Below, one piece after another: positions 1-10,900 of a stretch of DNA of 64,000 bases (the stretch's first letter is position 1; each line of letters begins with the position of its first letter). Position numbers and translations under genes: made by a program. The notes below the pieces were generated by a model. The model made no database searches. It had not been told where the DNA came from and saw only the letters and a program-made list of their open reading frames with translations. Source of the DNA: Adiantum capillus-veneris (lineage: Eukaryota > Streptophyta > Polypodiopsida > Polypodiales > Pteridaceae); contig CM043962.1 of NCBI GenBank assembly GCA_014529385.2, positions 122,475,970 through 122,539,969 on the forward strand, read 5' to 3'.

Positions 1-3000
1 AATTCAGTCACTTGTGCCAACAACGCCTCTTATCCAGTTCAGGGAGTTGGAAAGATTGTGCTCACTGCTGCTAATGGCAGTTCCTTCACACTTGTTGATG
101 CACTTTATGTACCTGGGATCAAGAAGAATCTCTTGTCTGTATCCGCACTTGCTAGACTTGGACTTGTAGTCAAATTTGTGGATGACAGATGTACAGTTCA
201 TGATCTCAGTTTTGGTGATGAAATTGTTGCATCTGGGCTTTTATGCCGTGGGCTGTATAAGCTCACTTTGTATGACAAGTGTGGACAAAATTTTGCAAAT
301 GTTGTTGCAGATTCAAGGGCTATTTCAGATGCAAAACTTTGGCATGCACGTTTTGGTCATCTGAATTTTGCCAGTTTGCTGCGTTTGCAGAAATCTGATA
401 TGGTTGCTTCTTTGCCGCCTCTTGAAGCACCTGTCAAACATGTTTGTGAAGGCTGTATTCTGGGTAAAATGCAGCGTTCTAAGTTTCCAAAGGATGGTTC
501 AGTTAGGGCCAGATGCAGGTTGCAGCTTGTGCATAGTGATGTTTGTGGGCCCATGCAAACTCCGTCCTTGGGCAATTACCTGTACTTCGTGACTTTCATT
601 GATGATTACTCCAGGCATGCATGGGTATTTCCGCTTAAAGCGAAGTCCGAAGTTTTTATGTGCTTCAAACAATTTTTGGCTATGGCTGAAAATGTCTCAA
701 AATGTACTATGGGCACCCTCCGTTCCGATCGAGGGGGGGAGTATATGTCTCATGAATTTAATGCATTTCTGGCTAGTCGTGGGATAAAACACCAATGTAC
801 AGTGCCTTATACACCTCAGCAAAATGGTGTTGCTGAGAGGAAAAACAGGTCACTAACGGAAATGGCACGATGTATGGTCAAAAGTCAAGCTTTGCCGCAT
901 TCTTTTTGGCTTGAGGCCATCATGTGTGCCACTTATGTACTTAACAGGTGTCCTACGAAAGCTTTGCAGTCTATTACTCCATATGAAGCATGGCATGATA
1001 GAAAGCCTTCTATTGAGCACATGCGTGTTTTTGGCTGTTTGGCATATGCTTTGGTGCCACAAGTGCAGCGCAGAAAATTGGATGATAAGGCTGTCAAATG
1101 TATTTTTGTTGGTTATAGTGCTGAAAGCAAAGGTTACAGGTTGTATCATCCGCAAACAAAACATATTCTGGTTTCACGGGATGTAGTGTTTGTGGAAGAT
1201 TCTGTTCAGCCCTTGCTGTCATGTACTAGAGACAGTAATGTAAGCTCACAGGACATTTATGACACTTTGTTGCCTCTTTTCAGTGGTGGAAATACGAATG
1301 TAAGTTCCAATGAGGCAAATGTACAGCCTATGGGGGTTTCTGAAAATGTTTTAGAACAGCCTATTACTGATGCAGATGTACATGATGTACTTGATGAGGA
1401 AAGGGCTGAAAATGAGCAGGCTAGAGGTATGCCAAAATGGCTGGTGCACACATTGCGTGACAGTAAATTGGATGCACCTTTATCTAGTCGTACTCGTTCA
1501 GGCTCTCGCCATGCATCTTATGCATCAGATTGTTATGCTTTGGCTGTGTCTAGTTTACATGATGTTGAGGAGCCTCTCTCTTTTGATGAAGCACAGAATT
1601 CAGAAAATTGGATTGCTGCCATGAAATCAGAATATGATGCACTTATAGAGAATGACACATGGACTTTATGTGATTTGCCTCCTGGCAAAAAGGCCATTGG
1701 TACGAAGTGGGTTTACAAGTTGAAACGCAAGCCGGATGGTGAGATCGATCGCCATAAGGCTCGACTTGTTGCAAAGGGTTATGCACAACAAAAAGGCATA
1801 GATTATGAAGAGACTTTTGCTCCCACTTGTCGTATGACTACTGTGCATTTTCTATGTGGATTGGCAGCTCATTTTGGTTGGGATGTACATCAATCAGACA
1901 TTGTTACTGCTTTCTTGAATGGTGACATATTTGAGGAAGTTTATGTAACGCAGCCTCGCGGTTTTGTCATAAAAGGACAAGAGGACAAAGTGTGCAAATG
2001 TAAGAAGGCTTTGTATGGGTTGAAGCAATCTCCTCGTGCTTGGTATGAGAAAGCTGACACTCATTTGGTTAAACGAGGCTTTCGTAACAGTCCAACAGAA
2101 AGCACATTGTATGTAAAGCGTGAGGATGATGTATTTCTCATTATGGTTCTTTATGTTGATGATTTACTGATCACTGGACCAAATGAGAGACATATTGCTG
2201 AATTTAAGGCTGATTTGAATGCTACTTTCAAGATGAAAGATTTGGGGCTGTTGCATCATTACTTGGGTATACAGTTTAAGCAGTGTGATGGTGGTATTGC
2301 CTTGTGTCAGAAAAGTTACATAGAGACATTGCTATGTAAGTTTGGACTTGAGGATTGCAAACCTATTGCCACTCCCATGGAAACAGGTTTGAAGTTGAGT
2401 CTACATGATGCTGGCGATCCTGCTGATGTCACTCTTTACCAAACTGCTGTTGGCTGCCTCATTTATGTATGCAACACGAGGCCAGATATTCAGTTTGCAG
2501 TCTCGCAGGTCAGCAGATTTATGCATAGCCCAGGGTCTAAGCATTGGCAGGCTGTCAAGAGGATTTTCCGCTACCTTAGTGGCACTTTACATCTTGGCTT
2601 GTTTTATCCCAAGGGGGATCATTGCCGCCAGACTTACATGCTTTTTTCGGACTCAGATTGGGCTGGTTGTTTTGACACGCGAGTGTCCACAAGTGGTTTT
2701 TGTTTCATGCTTGGCAGTTCATGTATATCATGGTTGAGCAAGAAGCAACCTACTGTGGCCACTTCGAGTTGTGAGGCTGAGTACAGGGCAGTCTTCACAG
2801 CTACGGTTGAGTGTGTATGGCTCAGACGCCTTATGGCTGACTTGGGTGTTGGACAGGACACTGCCAACACTATCTACACTGACAGTCAGAGCGCATTGGC
2901 AGTTGCGAGGAACCCAGTTTTTCATGCTCGCACAAAGCACATTGAGGTGCATTACCACTATGTCAGGGAGAGGCTCTCAGCAGGAGAGATCAGCTTGGCT

Positions 3001-3108
3001 TATGTGCCAACACAGGACAACCTTGCAGATCTTTTCACTAAGGCATTGTCTCGTGAGAAGCTTGAAGCTTTCCGCAAAGCTTTGGGCTTACTCCCCTTTG
3101 TGGACTGA
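1..3108 (+). CDS. copia polyprotein (integrase, reverse transcriptase, RNase H), N-terminus missing
   Basis: The frame is open from base 1, so the ATG is off-window. It starts with the linker after the protease (LYVPGIKKNLLSVSAL). A GAG-pre-integrase His/Cys region follows (LWHARFGHLN ... CEGCILGK). The integrase core has the D-D-E residues in HSDVCGP, SDRGGEY and GVAERKN. Reverse transcriptase follows with ETFAPTCRMTTV, SDIVTAFLNG, ALYGLKQSPRAWYEK and the catalytic YVDDLLITG. RNase H comes last, with DSDWAG, SSCEAEY and YTDSQSAL. The protein copies element RNA into cDNA and integrates it. About 1036 residues are present with no frameshift. The product stops 63 nt before the polypurine tract, as is usual for copia. 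Confidence 0.95.
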   Translation, partial: NSVTCANNASYPVQGVGKIVLTAANGSSFTLVDALYVPGIKKNLLSVSALARLGLVVKFVDDRCTVHDLSFGDEIVASGLLCRGLYKLTLYDKCGQNFANVVADSRAISDAKLWHARFGHLNFASLLRLQKSDMVASLPPLEAPVKHVCEGCILGKMQRSKFPKDGSVRARCRLQLVHSDVCGPMQTPSLGNYLYFVTFIDDYSRHAWVFPLKAKSEVFMCFKQFLAMAENVSKCTMGTLRSDRGGEYMSHEFNAFLASRGIKHQCTVPYTPQQNGVAERKNRSLTEMARCMVKSQALPHSFWLEAIMCATYVLNRCPTKALQSITPYEAWHDRKPSIEHMRVFGCLAYALVPQVQRRKLDDKAVKCIFVGYSAESKGYRLYHPQTKHILVSRDVVFVEDSVQPLLSCTRDSNVSSQDIYDTLLPLFSGGNTNVSSNEANVQPMGVSENVLEQPITDADVHDVLDEERAENEQARGMPKWLVHTLRDSKLDAPLSSRTRSGSRHASYASDCYALAVSSLHDVEEPLSFDEAQNSENWIAAMKSEYDALIENDTWTLCDLPPGKKAIGTKWVYKLKRKPDGEIDRHKARLVAKGYAQQKGIDYEETFAPTCRMTTVHFLCGLAAHFGWDVHQSDIVTAFLNGDIFEEVYVTQPRGFVIKGQEDKVCKCKKALYGLKQSPRAWYEKADTHLVKRGFRNSPTESTLYVKREDDVFLIMVLYVDDLLITGPNERHIAEFKADLNATFKMKDLGLLHHYLGIQFKQCDGGIALCQKSYIETLLCKFGLEDCKPIATPMETGLKLSLHDAGDPADVTLYQTAVGCLIYVCNTRPDIQFAVSQVSRFMHSPGSKHWQAVKRIFRYLSGTLHLGLFYPKGDHCRQTYMLFSDSDWAGCFDTRVSTSGFCFMLGSSCISWLSKKQPTVATSSCEAEYRAVFTATVECVWLRRLMADLGVGQDTANTIYTDSQSALAVARNPVFHARTKHIEVHYHYVRERLSAGEISLAYVPTQDNLADLFTKALSREKLEAFRKALGLLPFVD

Positions 3109-3183
3109 TCCTGTCCTCAGGGCATGGCACTTAGCTTTACTCATGTGGCAGCTCTCGTTCACCGCATCACTCCAGGGGGGATT

Positions 3184-3410
3184 TGTTACCATATACATGT
3201 GGTAGTGATGTGTGTGAACACACTAGGACCGCCGGGGCATTTTTTCCCTCTTTAGGAGGTTTTTTCCCCCGTGCATTGTATATACGCCCATCACTTTAGG
3301 GCTATCTATCTTTCCATTGCACACTAAGTAACACACTCTCTATTGTGTGCCTTGAGATTCCTTCGTCTTCTCCAAGCTGTGTGTGTTTCTCTGCAACCCT
3401 AATTCCAACA
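3184..3410 (+). repeat. copia 3' LTR (227 bp)
   Basis: The repeat begins TGTTACC directly after the purine tract and ends TTCCAACA, giving TGTT...AACA inverted ends. A TATA-like box (TGTATATA, 3277-3284) is the likely U3 promoter core. There is no second LTR in the window to compare with. The boundary is set by the polypurine tract on the left and by the start of unrelated reverse-strand coding-like sequence on the right. Confidence 0.82.
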
Positions 3411-3949
3411 ACCTGGACCACTTGGCATAACTATACGACTAATCCTTTTGTCAATAGCATTCAAATGACTAATAGATACTTTTAAGGATTGAACTTCATT
3501 CCCTAGTTTGGTTACTTGCTCTTTCAAGGCTTCAACTTGCTCCTTGTGCTCTTTAAAGAGTAAAGAGAGTTTCTCCATGACCTCATACTGAAAGGTTTCA
3601 GTAAACCTATAGAGCTCATGTTGATTGAGCTCCAAACGTCTCATTGTTGAGATGAACTCTTCTCGAAAAGTCTCTTGGTCACTTTCACTTGTGCAGGTGC
3701 TTGAACCTCTTTCCAATTTTTACATTAATATTCATTGGACTCGTGTTGATTAGCTTCATTACGTTCACAAATTCCTTGAATAATGTGTAAACACTTTGAA
3801 GAACCTTCATCATCCCCATAACCTCTTGATCTAGAAAGTTTCTATGTAGCTCGTAGGCTATTACGATCTGGAGGTGTAGGCATGATAACCTCATCAACAC
3901 CATGTCCTCCTATAGCAACAATTGGAGAACCACTGGAAGGGCTATCCAT
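3411..3949 (-). pseudogene. degenerate coiled-coil ORF, possibly retrotransposon gag
   Basis: Read on the minus strand, an ATG at 3949 opens a frame starting MDSPSSGSPIVAIGGHG, which meets in-frame stops. A second frame (from about 3716) encodes a charged helix (FKEHKEQVEALKEQVTKL) with heptad-like spacing typical of coiled coils. The two frames together look like one protein broken by stops and a frameshift. The copia LTR cuts it at 3411, so the insertion landed inside it. I do not recognise the family. An N-terminal retrotransposon gag region is a guess from its setting. Confidence 0.35.
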
Positions 3950-4315
3950 CACTGCACAGACATATGAACATGAGTTATTTGAAAAAGGAACATTTATATT
4001 TATCATAGACTTTTTTTTTCTTTTAACTACCTCTTTTTCTATTTAAAACTAAACTCATTTTTCTCTATTTATCCCATTCTTTCTTTATTTTTGCATCAAG
4101 TTTGATTTTTTTTAATTTTATTTTTTGCAATTTATACACTTTTTTACACTTACAGTTCGGGATCCTTGCGTTTTTAGCAACCCTCAGCAATGCAACCAGC
4201 TGGGCCTCAACATGGACCTGCTTTTTTCATAGCACGTTGCAACCACCACTGAAGCAGCCCCTAAATTAGCGCTCTCTCTGTCTCTCATTCTCTTGGCTTG
4301 CATGCTACAGTATCT
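3950..4315. other. AT-rich spacer, no gene seen
   Basis: A T-rich stretch with short homopolymers leads into the microsatellite cluster. No coding or RNA signature was seen on either strand. Confidence 0.5.
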
Positions 4316-4406
4316 GAGAGAGAGAGAGAGAGAGAGAGAGAAGAGAGAAGAAGAAGAAGAAGAAGAAGAAGAAGAAAAGAATTTTTACATCATAGTAAGC
4401 CGCTAG

Positions 4407-4449
<43 letters not shown>

Positions 4450-4635
4450 CCGCGCCAGTTGGATGTGTGTGTGTGTGAGAGATAGAGAGAGAGAGAGAGA
4501 GAGTTAAAGACAATGCGTCGGGCTTGCATTTTTTTGGTGTCCTCCTACATCTTGCTTTGCGCCAAGATGTGTGAGAGAGAGAGATAGAGAGAAGAAGAAG
4601 AAGAAGAAAAGAATTTATACGTCGTAGGAAACTAC

Positions 4636-4668
<33 letters not shown>

Positions 4669-4829
4669 CAATTGCAAGTTAACATTCATTAAAGACAACG
4701 GGCCTCTTAGTTTCCGAGTTTGAGAGAGAGAGAGAGAGAGAGAGTTAACCTTCATTAAAGACAGCGGGCTGTGTTTTTTTGGCGTTCTCTTGTAGGCTAC
4801 AACTTACTTTGCGCCAGTTGGATGTGCCA

Positions 4830-4888
<59 letters not shown>

Positions 4889-5345
4889 GCATAATAGTCC
4901 TGCAATAGTCGCAAAAAAAATCCTTGCGTTAGCGAGCTTGCCTCATGTAATCGATTGCCTGGGAAAAAAATTAGACAAACAGAGTGTTAGCAAGCTCAGA
5001 CCAGCGACAGAGGCGGACTCCCTCTCTCTCTCTCTCTCTCTCTCTCACTCACACACACACACACACACACACCGTTGCATTTACGTGAGCCGTTGTTTCG
5101 CTTTGCACCTGGAAAGAAACCTCAAATGAGGTGTGGCTTTTTATAGCTGCACCATATTGCAGCCCGACGTACTGCTCGTAGCCTGATTATCCTTGCCTAC
5201 AGCTTGATGCAACTAGCTTGCATGTCCCGCAGCCGACGCAAGCACTCCACGTAGCAAGCAGCCCTGTCTTGATTGATGCAACCTTGGCGATGTTGCGGTG
5301 AGACAGAGGGCTGTCATTGGAAATTGTCTCGCGAGTCGCATGGCT

Positions 5346-5390
<45 letters not shown>
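4316..5390. repeat. microsatellite cluster: (GA)n, (AAG)n, (GT)n, (CT)n(CA)n in degenerate tandem units
   Basis: At least nine (GA)n/(CT)n tracts lie here (for example 4409-4445, 4639-4667, 4832-4882, 5022-5073, 5346-5390), with (AAG)n near 4347-4377. The spacers repeat too. A phrase close to CATTAAAGACAACGGGC recurs near 4505, 4687 and 4752, and GCGCCAGTTGGATGTG near 4451 and 4811. The block is therefore a decayed tandem array of roughly 250-bp units, not isolated microsatellites. Long open frames across it encode only Ser-Leu or Arg-Glu repeats and are not genes. Confidence 0.85.
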
Positions 5391-5500
5391 CGCAACGCAA
5401 GGAGGAGGAGAGTGCATGCTATTCTGCAGTCAAGTCGGGCTTGCCTACTGCTCGAGGCGCAATCAAAAGATTTTCCCGCTACTCGAGGAGCTCCTTGAAG

Positions 5501-5680
5501 TGGCCTGGCACAATGCTTGACGTGGCCGAAGCAGTCAGAAGCAGAAGATAGAAGATGACGTGGCCTGGCGCAGTGCAGCCAAGGCCGAAGCAGTCAGACT
5601 GGCGCAGTGCTTAACGTGGCCGAAGCATTCAGAAGCAGAAGACATGAGAAGACGTGGCCTGTCAATCAAAAGCAGAAGCA
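5501..5680. repeat. short imperfect tandem duplication around GTGGCC-GAAGCAGTCAGA
   Basis: Variants of GACGTGGCC followed by GAAGCAGTCAGAAGCAGAAGA recur three to four times at uneven 60-90 bp spacing. No reading frame is conserved across copies. Confidence 0.6.
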
Positions 5681-5689
5681 AGCCTTAGA

Positions 5690-6005
5690 TCCAGCCACGT
5701 GGATATGAGGCTTGGCTAATATAGATATAGATAGATCATTTATGTCATGTACACACCTTGCTAGCAAACAACTAAATGGGTGCATTTACTTTAATCAAGC
5801 ATTACTTGATTTATTAATGATAGCCTTAGAATATAGATGAAGACAAAATTGAGTTTAAGTGTAGCTCCCTTTTAGTCATTTAGTGTTTATGTGTCGGAGG
5901 TAAAGTCCTTCATTAACTAATTATTGCAGCAAATTGAAGTCGATTGTTGATTTGTTTAGTTGGTGCCTCTATTGATTTATCAGATCTTCTCTTGATTTAT
6001 GGTAG
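5690..6005. other. probable P450 intron sequence
   Basis: This AT-rich stretch contains no recognisable exon. It ends in the splice acceptor TTTATGGTAG that precedes the first visible P450 exon, so it is most likely the 3' end of an upstream intron. Confidence 0.5.
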
Positions 6006-6577
6006 GCACGGCAAAGAATCCTTGCAACGATCACAAAGCTTGCAAGATTAAGGAAACACCAAGGTGATGAAGAGCCGAAGGATATTCTTGATGTGGTATT
6101 GAAGAGGTGTGATGAAAGCAGGGAACGATATTGCGGATTAGATGTTACAGATTGGATTTTTTTCTTTGTGGTGGGAGCTTTTGAGAACACATTCTTGCTT
6201 CTAGTCAATGTGTTGAGGTTCCTCTCGGAGAATGCCCATGTGGTAAACCAGCTCAAAGTTAGTGTCAACTTCTCTCACTTATTTCTCTACATAGATTTGC
6301 TTATCTATGTTCATGAACTTGGTTCTTTTGTGGCTGACTAGTTTTTAGGTCTAAGAATAAATATTTATTTCTCTTTGTGTAGAAGTATGAGTGAGATATT
6401 GCTTACCTTAACCTTTTTTTCCAGAGGGAGAATGTGGCTCTCCAAAGGACAAAAAAATACAAAGAGAAGCTTACATGGGATGACTACTTGCAAAAAATGC
6501 ACTTTACTAGAAGTGTAAGAACTTTTATGCTTTATGCCTTGATGATTTAATAACAACCCCCCCACAGCCAGCCAGAG

Positions 6578-6625
<48 letters not shown>

Positions 6626-6782
6626 ACCAAAAACCTCCTTTTTTTCTCTTTTTCCTCAACATATTGAAGCGCTTACTTGGTGAAATGTGTTGCATGATGG
6701 AAGGTGGTGAGAGAGACTCTTAGACTAACAAATATTGCACCCTATCTTATGAAAGAATCAACAGAAGATATTCTCTTCAAAG
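6006..6782 (+). CDS. P450 exon group A (I-helix to K-helix)
   Basis: Exon 6006-6257 follows the acceptor GGTAG and encodes [31 protein letters not shown] and [15 protein letters not shown], ending at donor GTTAGT. Exon 6425-6514 (30 codons) follows a T-rich acceptor TTTCCAG and encodes [18 protein letters not shown], ending at GTAAGA. Exon 6704-6782 encodes [10 protein letters not shown] and EDILFK, ending in phase 1 at GTAATC. The phase-1 break inside the FKG glycine is completed by GC at 20583. The 189-nt intron between the second and third exons contains a 48-nt C homopolymer. Confidence 0.88.
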
Positions 6783-6809
6783 GTAATCCTGTATCTTTGA
6801 CCTTTTCTT

Positions 6810-6846
<37 letters not shown>

Positions 6847-7187
6847 AGATTGGGGTTTGTGAAAAGCAACACAATGGCAAATATTGGAAACCATTTCTTT
6901 TATGGAGACGAAAAAGTGATACGCTTCTACTTTTAACACCTTAAGAGAGTTATCACTTAAAGAGAGAGTGCTTAGTCTCCCTAATCTCAAAAAAGTAAAA
7001 ATAATTAAGTGCATAAGTGAAGGGTGAGTTTACTAAATGAAAAAGACACACTACGGTGGAAAGTCAAAAGACATATGAAGATATAAAGTCAAAATACTTT
7101 TTGTGTCTCTATAAATAGGTGTTTTCTTTCTCTTTTATTTTTTCTTTAGCGTTTTTCTCTTTTTAAAGAGTCCTTGCTCTCTCTCTA

Positions 7188-7222
<35 letters not shown>

Positions 7223-7457
7223 AAATCAATATTGTACCCGTCCTTCTCAAATAATACTATTGTAAATTTACGTGCTTTGTCATTATTTGTTGCTATGTGC
7301 TATAGACTAGTGCATCTTTTTTGTTATTGTAGAGGGAATCTTTGGATTAGAAATATTTTTTTAGCCATTAGGAATATCTTTTAAAGAGAGAGTGATGGTA
7401 TTTAATTTAATTTAAATTAAATAGAAATTAAAAGTTTTTGGGTTGCATATGATGCGT

Positions 7458-7500
<43 letters not shown>

Positions 7501-7839
7501 GCGATTGTATTTTCATGCGTCAAGAGGTACCGCAAGAGAGAGAGACTTTTTTCTTTTGTGTGCGCATGCTGCAACAACAAAGTAGAGCTGCATCCTTTGC
7601 AAGTGAATGCACCTTGGTCCTCTCTCTCTCTCTCTCTCTCTCCACGCATGGAAGTGCTAGCGCGGATGGTAGCCATCGCAATGGTGTGCGGACAAAGAGA
7701 AAGATTTTTTTTTCTCTAGCTTCATGGGACACATCCTCGTGATGGTGTGGTGAATGCATTACAATAGGCACCTCCGATGTATGGGTGAAGGGAAGCCAAG
7801 ATAAAATGTAATGAAAGACTGAGGGAGGAGAGAGATATC

Positions 7840-7905
<66 letters not shown>

Positions 7906-10900
7906 TTGAGCTTTCCTTGCAGCTCTGCAATTAGAAGGTGCCTGCTCGCTTGCATGAAGGTACGAGTAAGAAAATGGCAAACCCACGTACGAAACATAGA
8001 GTACATGGATCTGTTTTTATGACCTTTTAGCATGAAAAGGCTGTTCTTGTGGACTAGCCAAGAACTATTACCAAATACTGTAGTGTACCCAAGGTCATCC
8101 AATTGTCCTATAAAAATCAAGCTCTTTGTAAGCTTGGACACATGTTTAACATTTTGCAATATAAAAGTAGTGTCGTTATGCATCTGAAGCTTCATATCAC
8201 CAATGTCAATAATGTCAAGCTCATAGGAATCACCAAGCTTGACTATTCCCTGCATGAACACATAACAGGAAAACCAATCTCTATGTGGTGTGACATGAAA
8301 ACTTGCACCAGAATCTAGAATCCAATTTTGCACATAACCCTCATCCTGTCCAACCAAAGCATCCGGAGTGAGATCCGAAGTGAAAGCGAGAACATATCAG
8401 GATTCGTTGTTACCCATGAATGAATCAATGATTGAATAACATTCATCACTGAAGGAGGAGCATTCTCTACTATAGTGGTAGGTATGGGAGATTCAATTTC
8501 AATAGGTATGGGAGATTCAATGTCAGGACAAGGGTCCTACGGGGCAAGGCCCAACCTAGGGGGTCAGGGACCTAGGCCAAGGGCCTGGACTGGACTAGTG
8601 TGGACTGAGGATCCGCTTAGGGCAAGAGCTAGGAGCTAGGCCTATATAAAGGGTGGTAGGGAGGAGGATCCTAGGTCTTAGTCCCCTAGGTCTTACATTG
8701 GTATCAGAGCTATGGAGGAGGGGAGAGCTATGGAGGAAGGGGAAGGACTCTCTCTCTCTCTTGGTTTCTCTCTCTCTCGATCTCAGTATGGCCTCCACCT
8801 CTTAGGATTTTTCTCTCTTTTCAACTTCTTGGGGACAGGGCGTGCATGTCTCGCATGCAACCGTGGTGTGCAAGGAGGCTAAGTCGGCGGTCGAGCAGAT
8901 TTTGGTAGCGGCCGTGTGTAGGCGCTCTTGGAGCGGGAGAGAACCTGTTTTCGACCTGGTCCAAATCCTGCACAAATGACTTCAACGGGATCGCGGCTCC
9001 GAGGGGAGAAACTCTTGACCTTGCGACGCCTCATAAAGAGCAACACAGCGCCATGCGCTGTTTCTTCTTCCTCGCGCTGCTCTACAGCAAGCCACCGCCA
9101 TATTATTCCTTGTTTTTACACTTGGGGGCTACCCATGGTCACAGAGTGGCCAATTTGTAAGGTTTTAAGGGTGCATGCCCACCAAGGCACACACCTAGCA
9201 ACCGCAAGCGACTGCTATGGATGTAGAAGGGCTACAAGGTGCACCAAGGCACAAACCCAGCAGCCGCAAGCGACTGCTATGGATGCAGAAGGGCTAAAAG
9301 GTGCATGTTTTTGAGAGATGCAACATGTGAAATTGTAATAACACAGAAAGAGTCTAACGAGGACACGCGGGTTCAAGAAGCAGGGAGGATCGAACACACC
9401 AATCATGAAAGGGGTTTGAATGGAGCAAGGTTTCAAGAAGAGCACCATGATTCATGCTTAGCAACAGTACAACGGTGACAATGAATGTCGATACACATAA
9501 TGGATTATTTGTTGATTACTAATACGCCTTTCATCAAGGATCTTGGTATAGCATGCAAGGCATACAGAAAGATGTTGCCAATTGAACGGTATCCTCGGCG
9601 TGTTGACAAGGTCGCTGATACAAAGATTTATTTAGATCTAACTTGCTTTTGAGTTTATTTTGCAGAATGCTTTTATGAAATTGAAGAAGATAGTACAACT
9701 ATCTTTCCTACGTCTCTGAACATTATGTCTAATTGGGACAAAGGAGCGAGGCTATATCCAAAGATGCTCATGGTCACGGTTTGTGTAACCCAACTAGACC
9801 ATTGATGTTTTCACAAGCTCTCAATTCAGTTGCAAATCGGGCAAGGCCCTCGACATCAGGAAGTAGATCATCCTTTGCACCAAGCAAAAGTCTCTAGAGA
9901 GTCATTTCTTGGTTTTCTTTTTGCTTGCAAGTCATTCAATTTTCGCGTGGGCAAGATTTGTTGGCAGGTGTACTTATTGAGGTAAGCAATTGATTTTGTT
10001 TATTGACCTTCTGCTTGCTAGCTATGATATGCAACAGACGTGCATACATTTTAGGCACACAAAGCACAAGCAGGGCTTGTAAAAATTATTGTAAGCACCA
10101 AAAATTTGATTGGTCTAAAGAATGGAGTCAAGCTTGGCTTCAGTACCAACCGCCTTGCTCCACAACATAGCTTCTCAGCGGTTTCATTCTAATGCAAAAG
10201 CATAGCAAATTGGCACTATTTTGGAATCTCAAGGAGATTGGCACATTCTATTGCTTGAATTGATGAAGGGGGCACATTGTTCGGCATGGGTGACTCCTTC
10301 TTACTGTGTCTTGAATCTGACAAAGGATGCTTACCACATAAAACTGGTTAATTTCAATTGAAATTGCTCGACATGATCGATTATTTTTGTCATGATATCT
10401 GCCGCCACATCCGTTGGCTCTCGGCACAAACATATTTATGTGAACCAAGGCTTCAGTTTATGACTCTTACATTGAGATTTTTTCTGTACGGGGTATGTTG
10501 TGAGCACACGCCTTTGGGGAATTTCTCCATATGCCTGCAAGATATTTCACGCCATCTTTCTCTCACGCAACGGAGATGGTTGTGATCTTCATTTGAGCGA
10601 GCTTTTCTTCCGACATCTCCAGACAACTGGTTATAGCAGGATGACCAAGATAGACGAGGTTCAGTATTGTTTATTGTTCCATGTTTATACATTTACATTG
10701 GAAACTAATGCTTTTGTGCAAAGAAAAGTTTTTTGACAATTTGACATGAAGCAAGGCTTCTCCCTTGTGCCAAGGTCTTGCCCAATGACTTGGCATCACG
10801 GACAGTGGCACACAAGTTTGGGGAATTGGAAAACTGGGGAATATCACTCCCTACCAGTACATCTGTGCAAGGCACTTATGGTTTTGGCTCTCACATTTGA

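Larger units (their letters stand above)
1..3410 (+). mobile_element. Ty1/copia LTR retrotransposon, 5' part outside the window
   Basis: A copia element entered from its interior. The sequence begins inside the protease-integrase linker and runs through integrase, reverse transcriptase and RNase H to a purine-rich tract (G-run 3175-3180) and a 3' LTR at 3184-3410. The domain order integrase before reverse transcriptase is diagnostic of Ty1/copia. The 5' LTR, gag and protease active site lie left of the window, so LTR age and target duplication cannot be read here. The pol frame has no stop, which suggests a fairly young insertion. It abuts a reverse-strand coding-like relic at 3411. Confidence 0.93.

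Noticed and set aside
4305-5551. Long open frames across the GA/CT microsatellites
   Set aside because: They encode only Ser-Leu or Arg-Glu repeats on both strands, with no domain or splice context. They are products of dinucleotide repeats.
6784-8000. Further P450 exons close to exon 3
   Set aside because: No acceptor with GMxIP- or PKGW-like sequence was found. The correct continuation is at 20583, where the phase and motif fit exactly.
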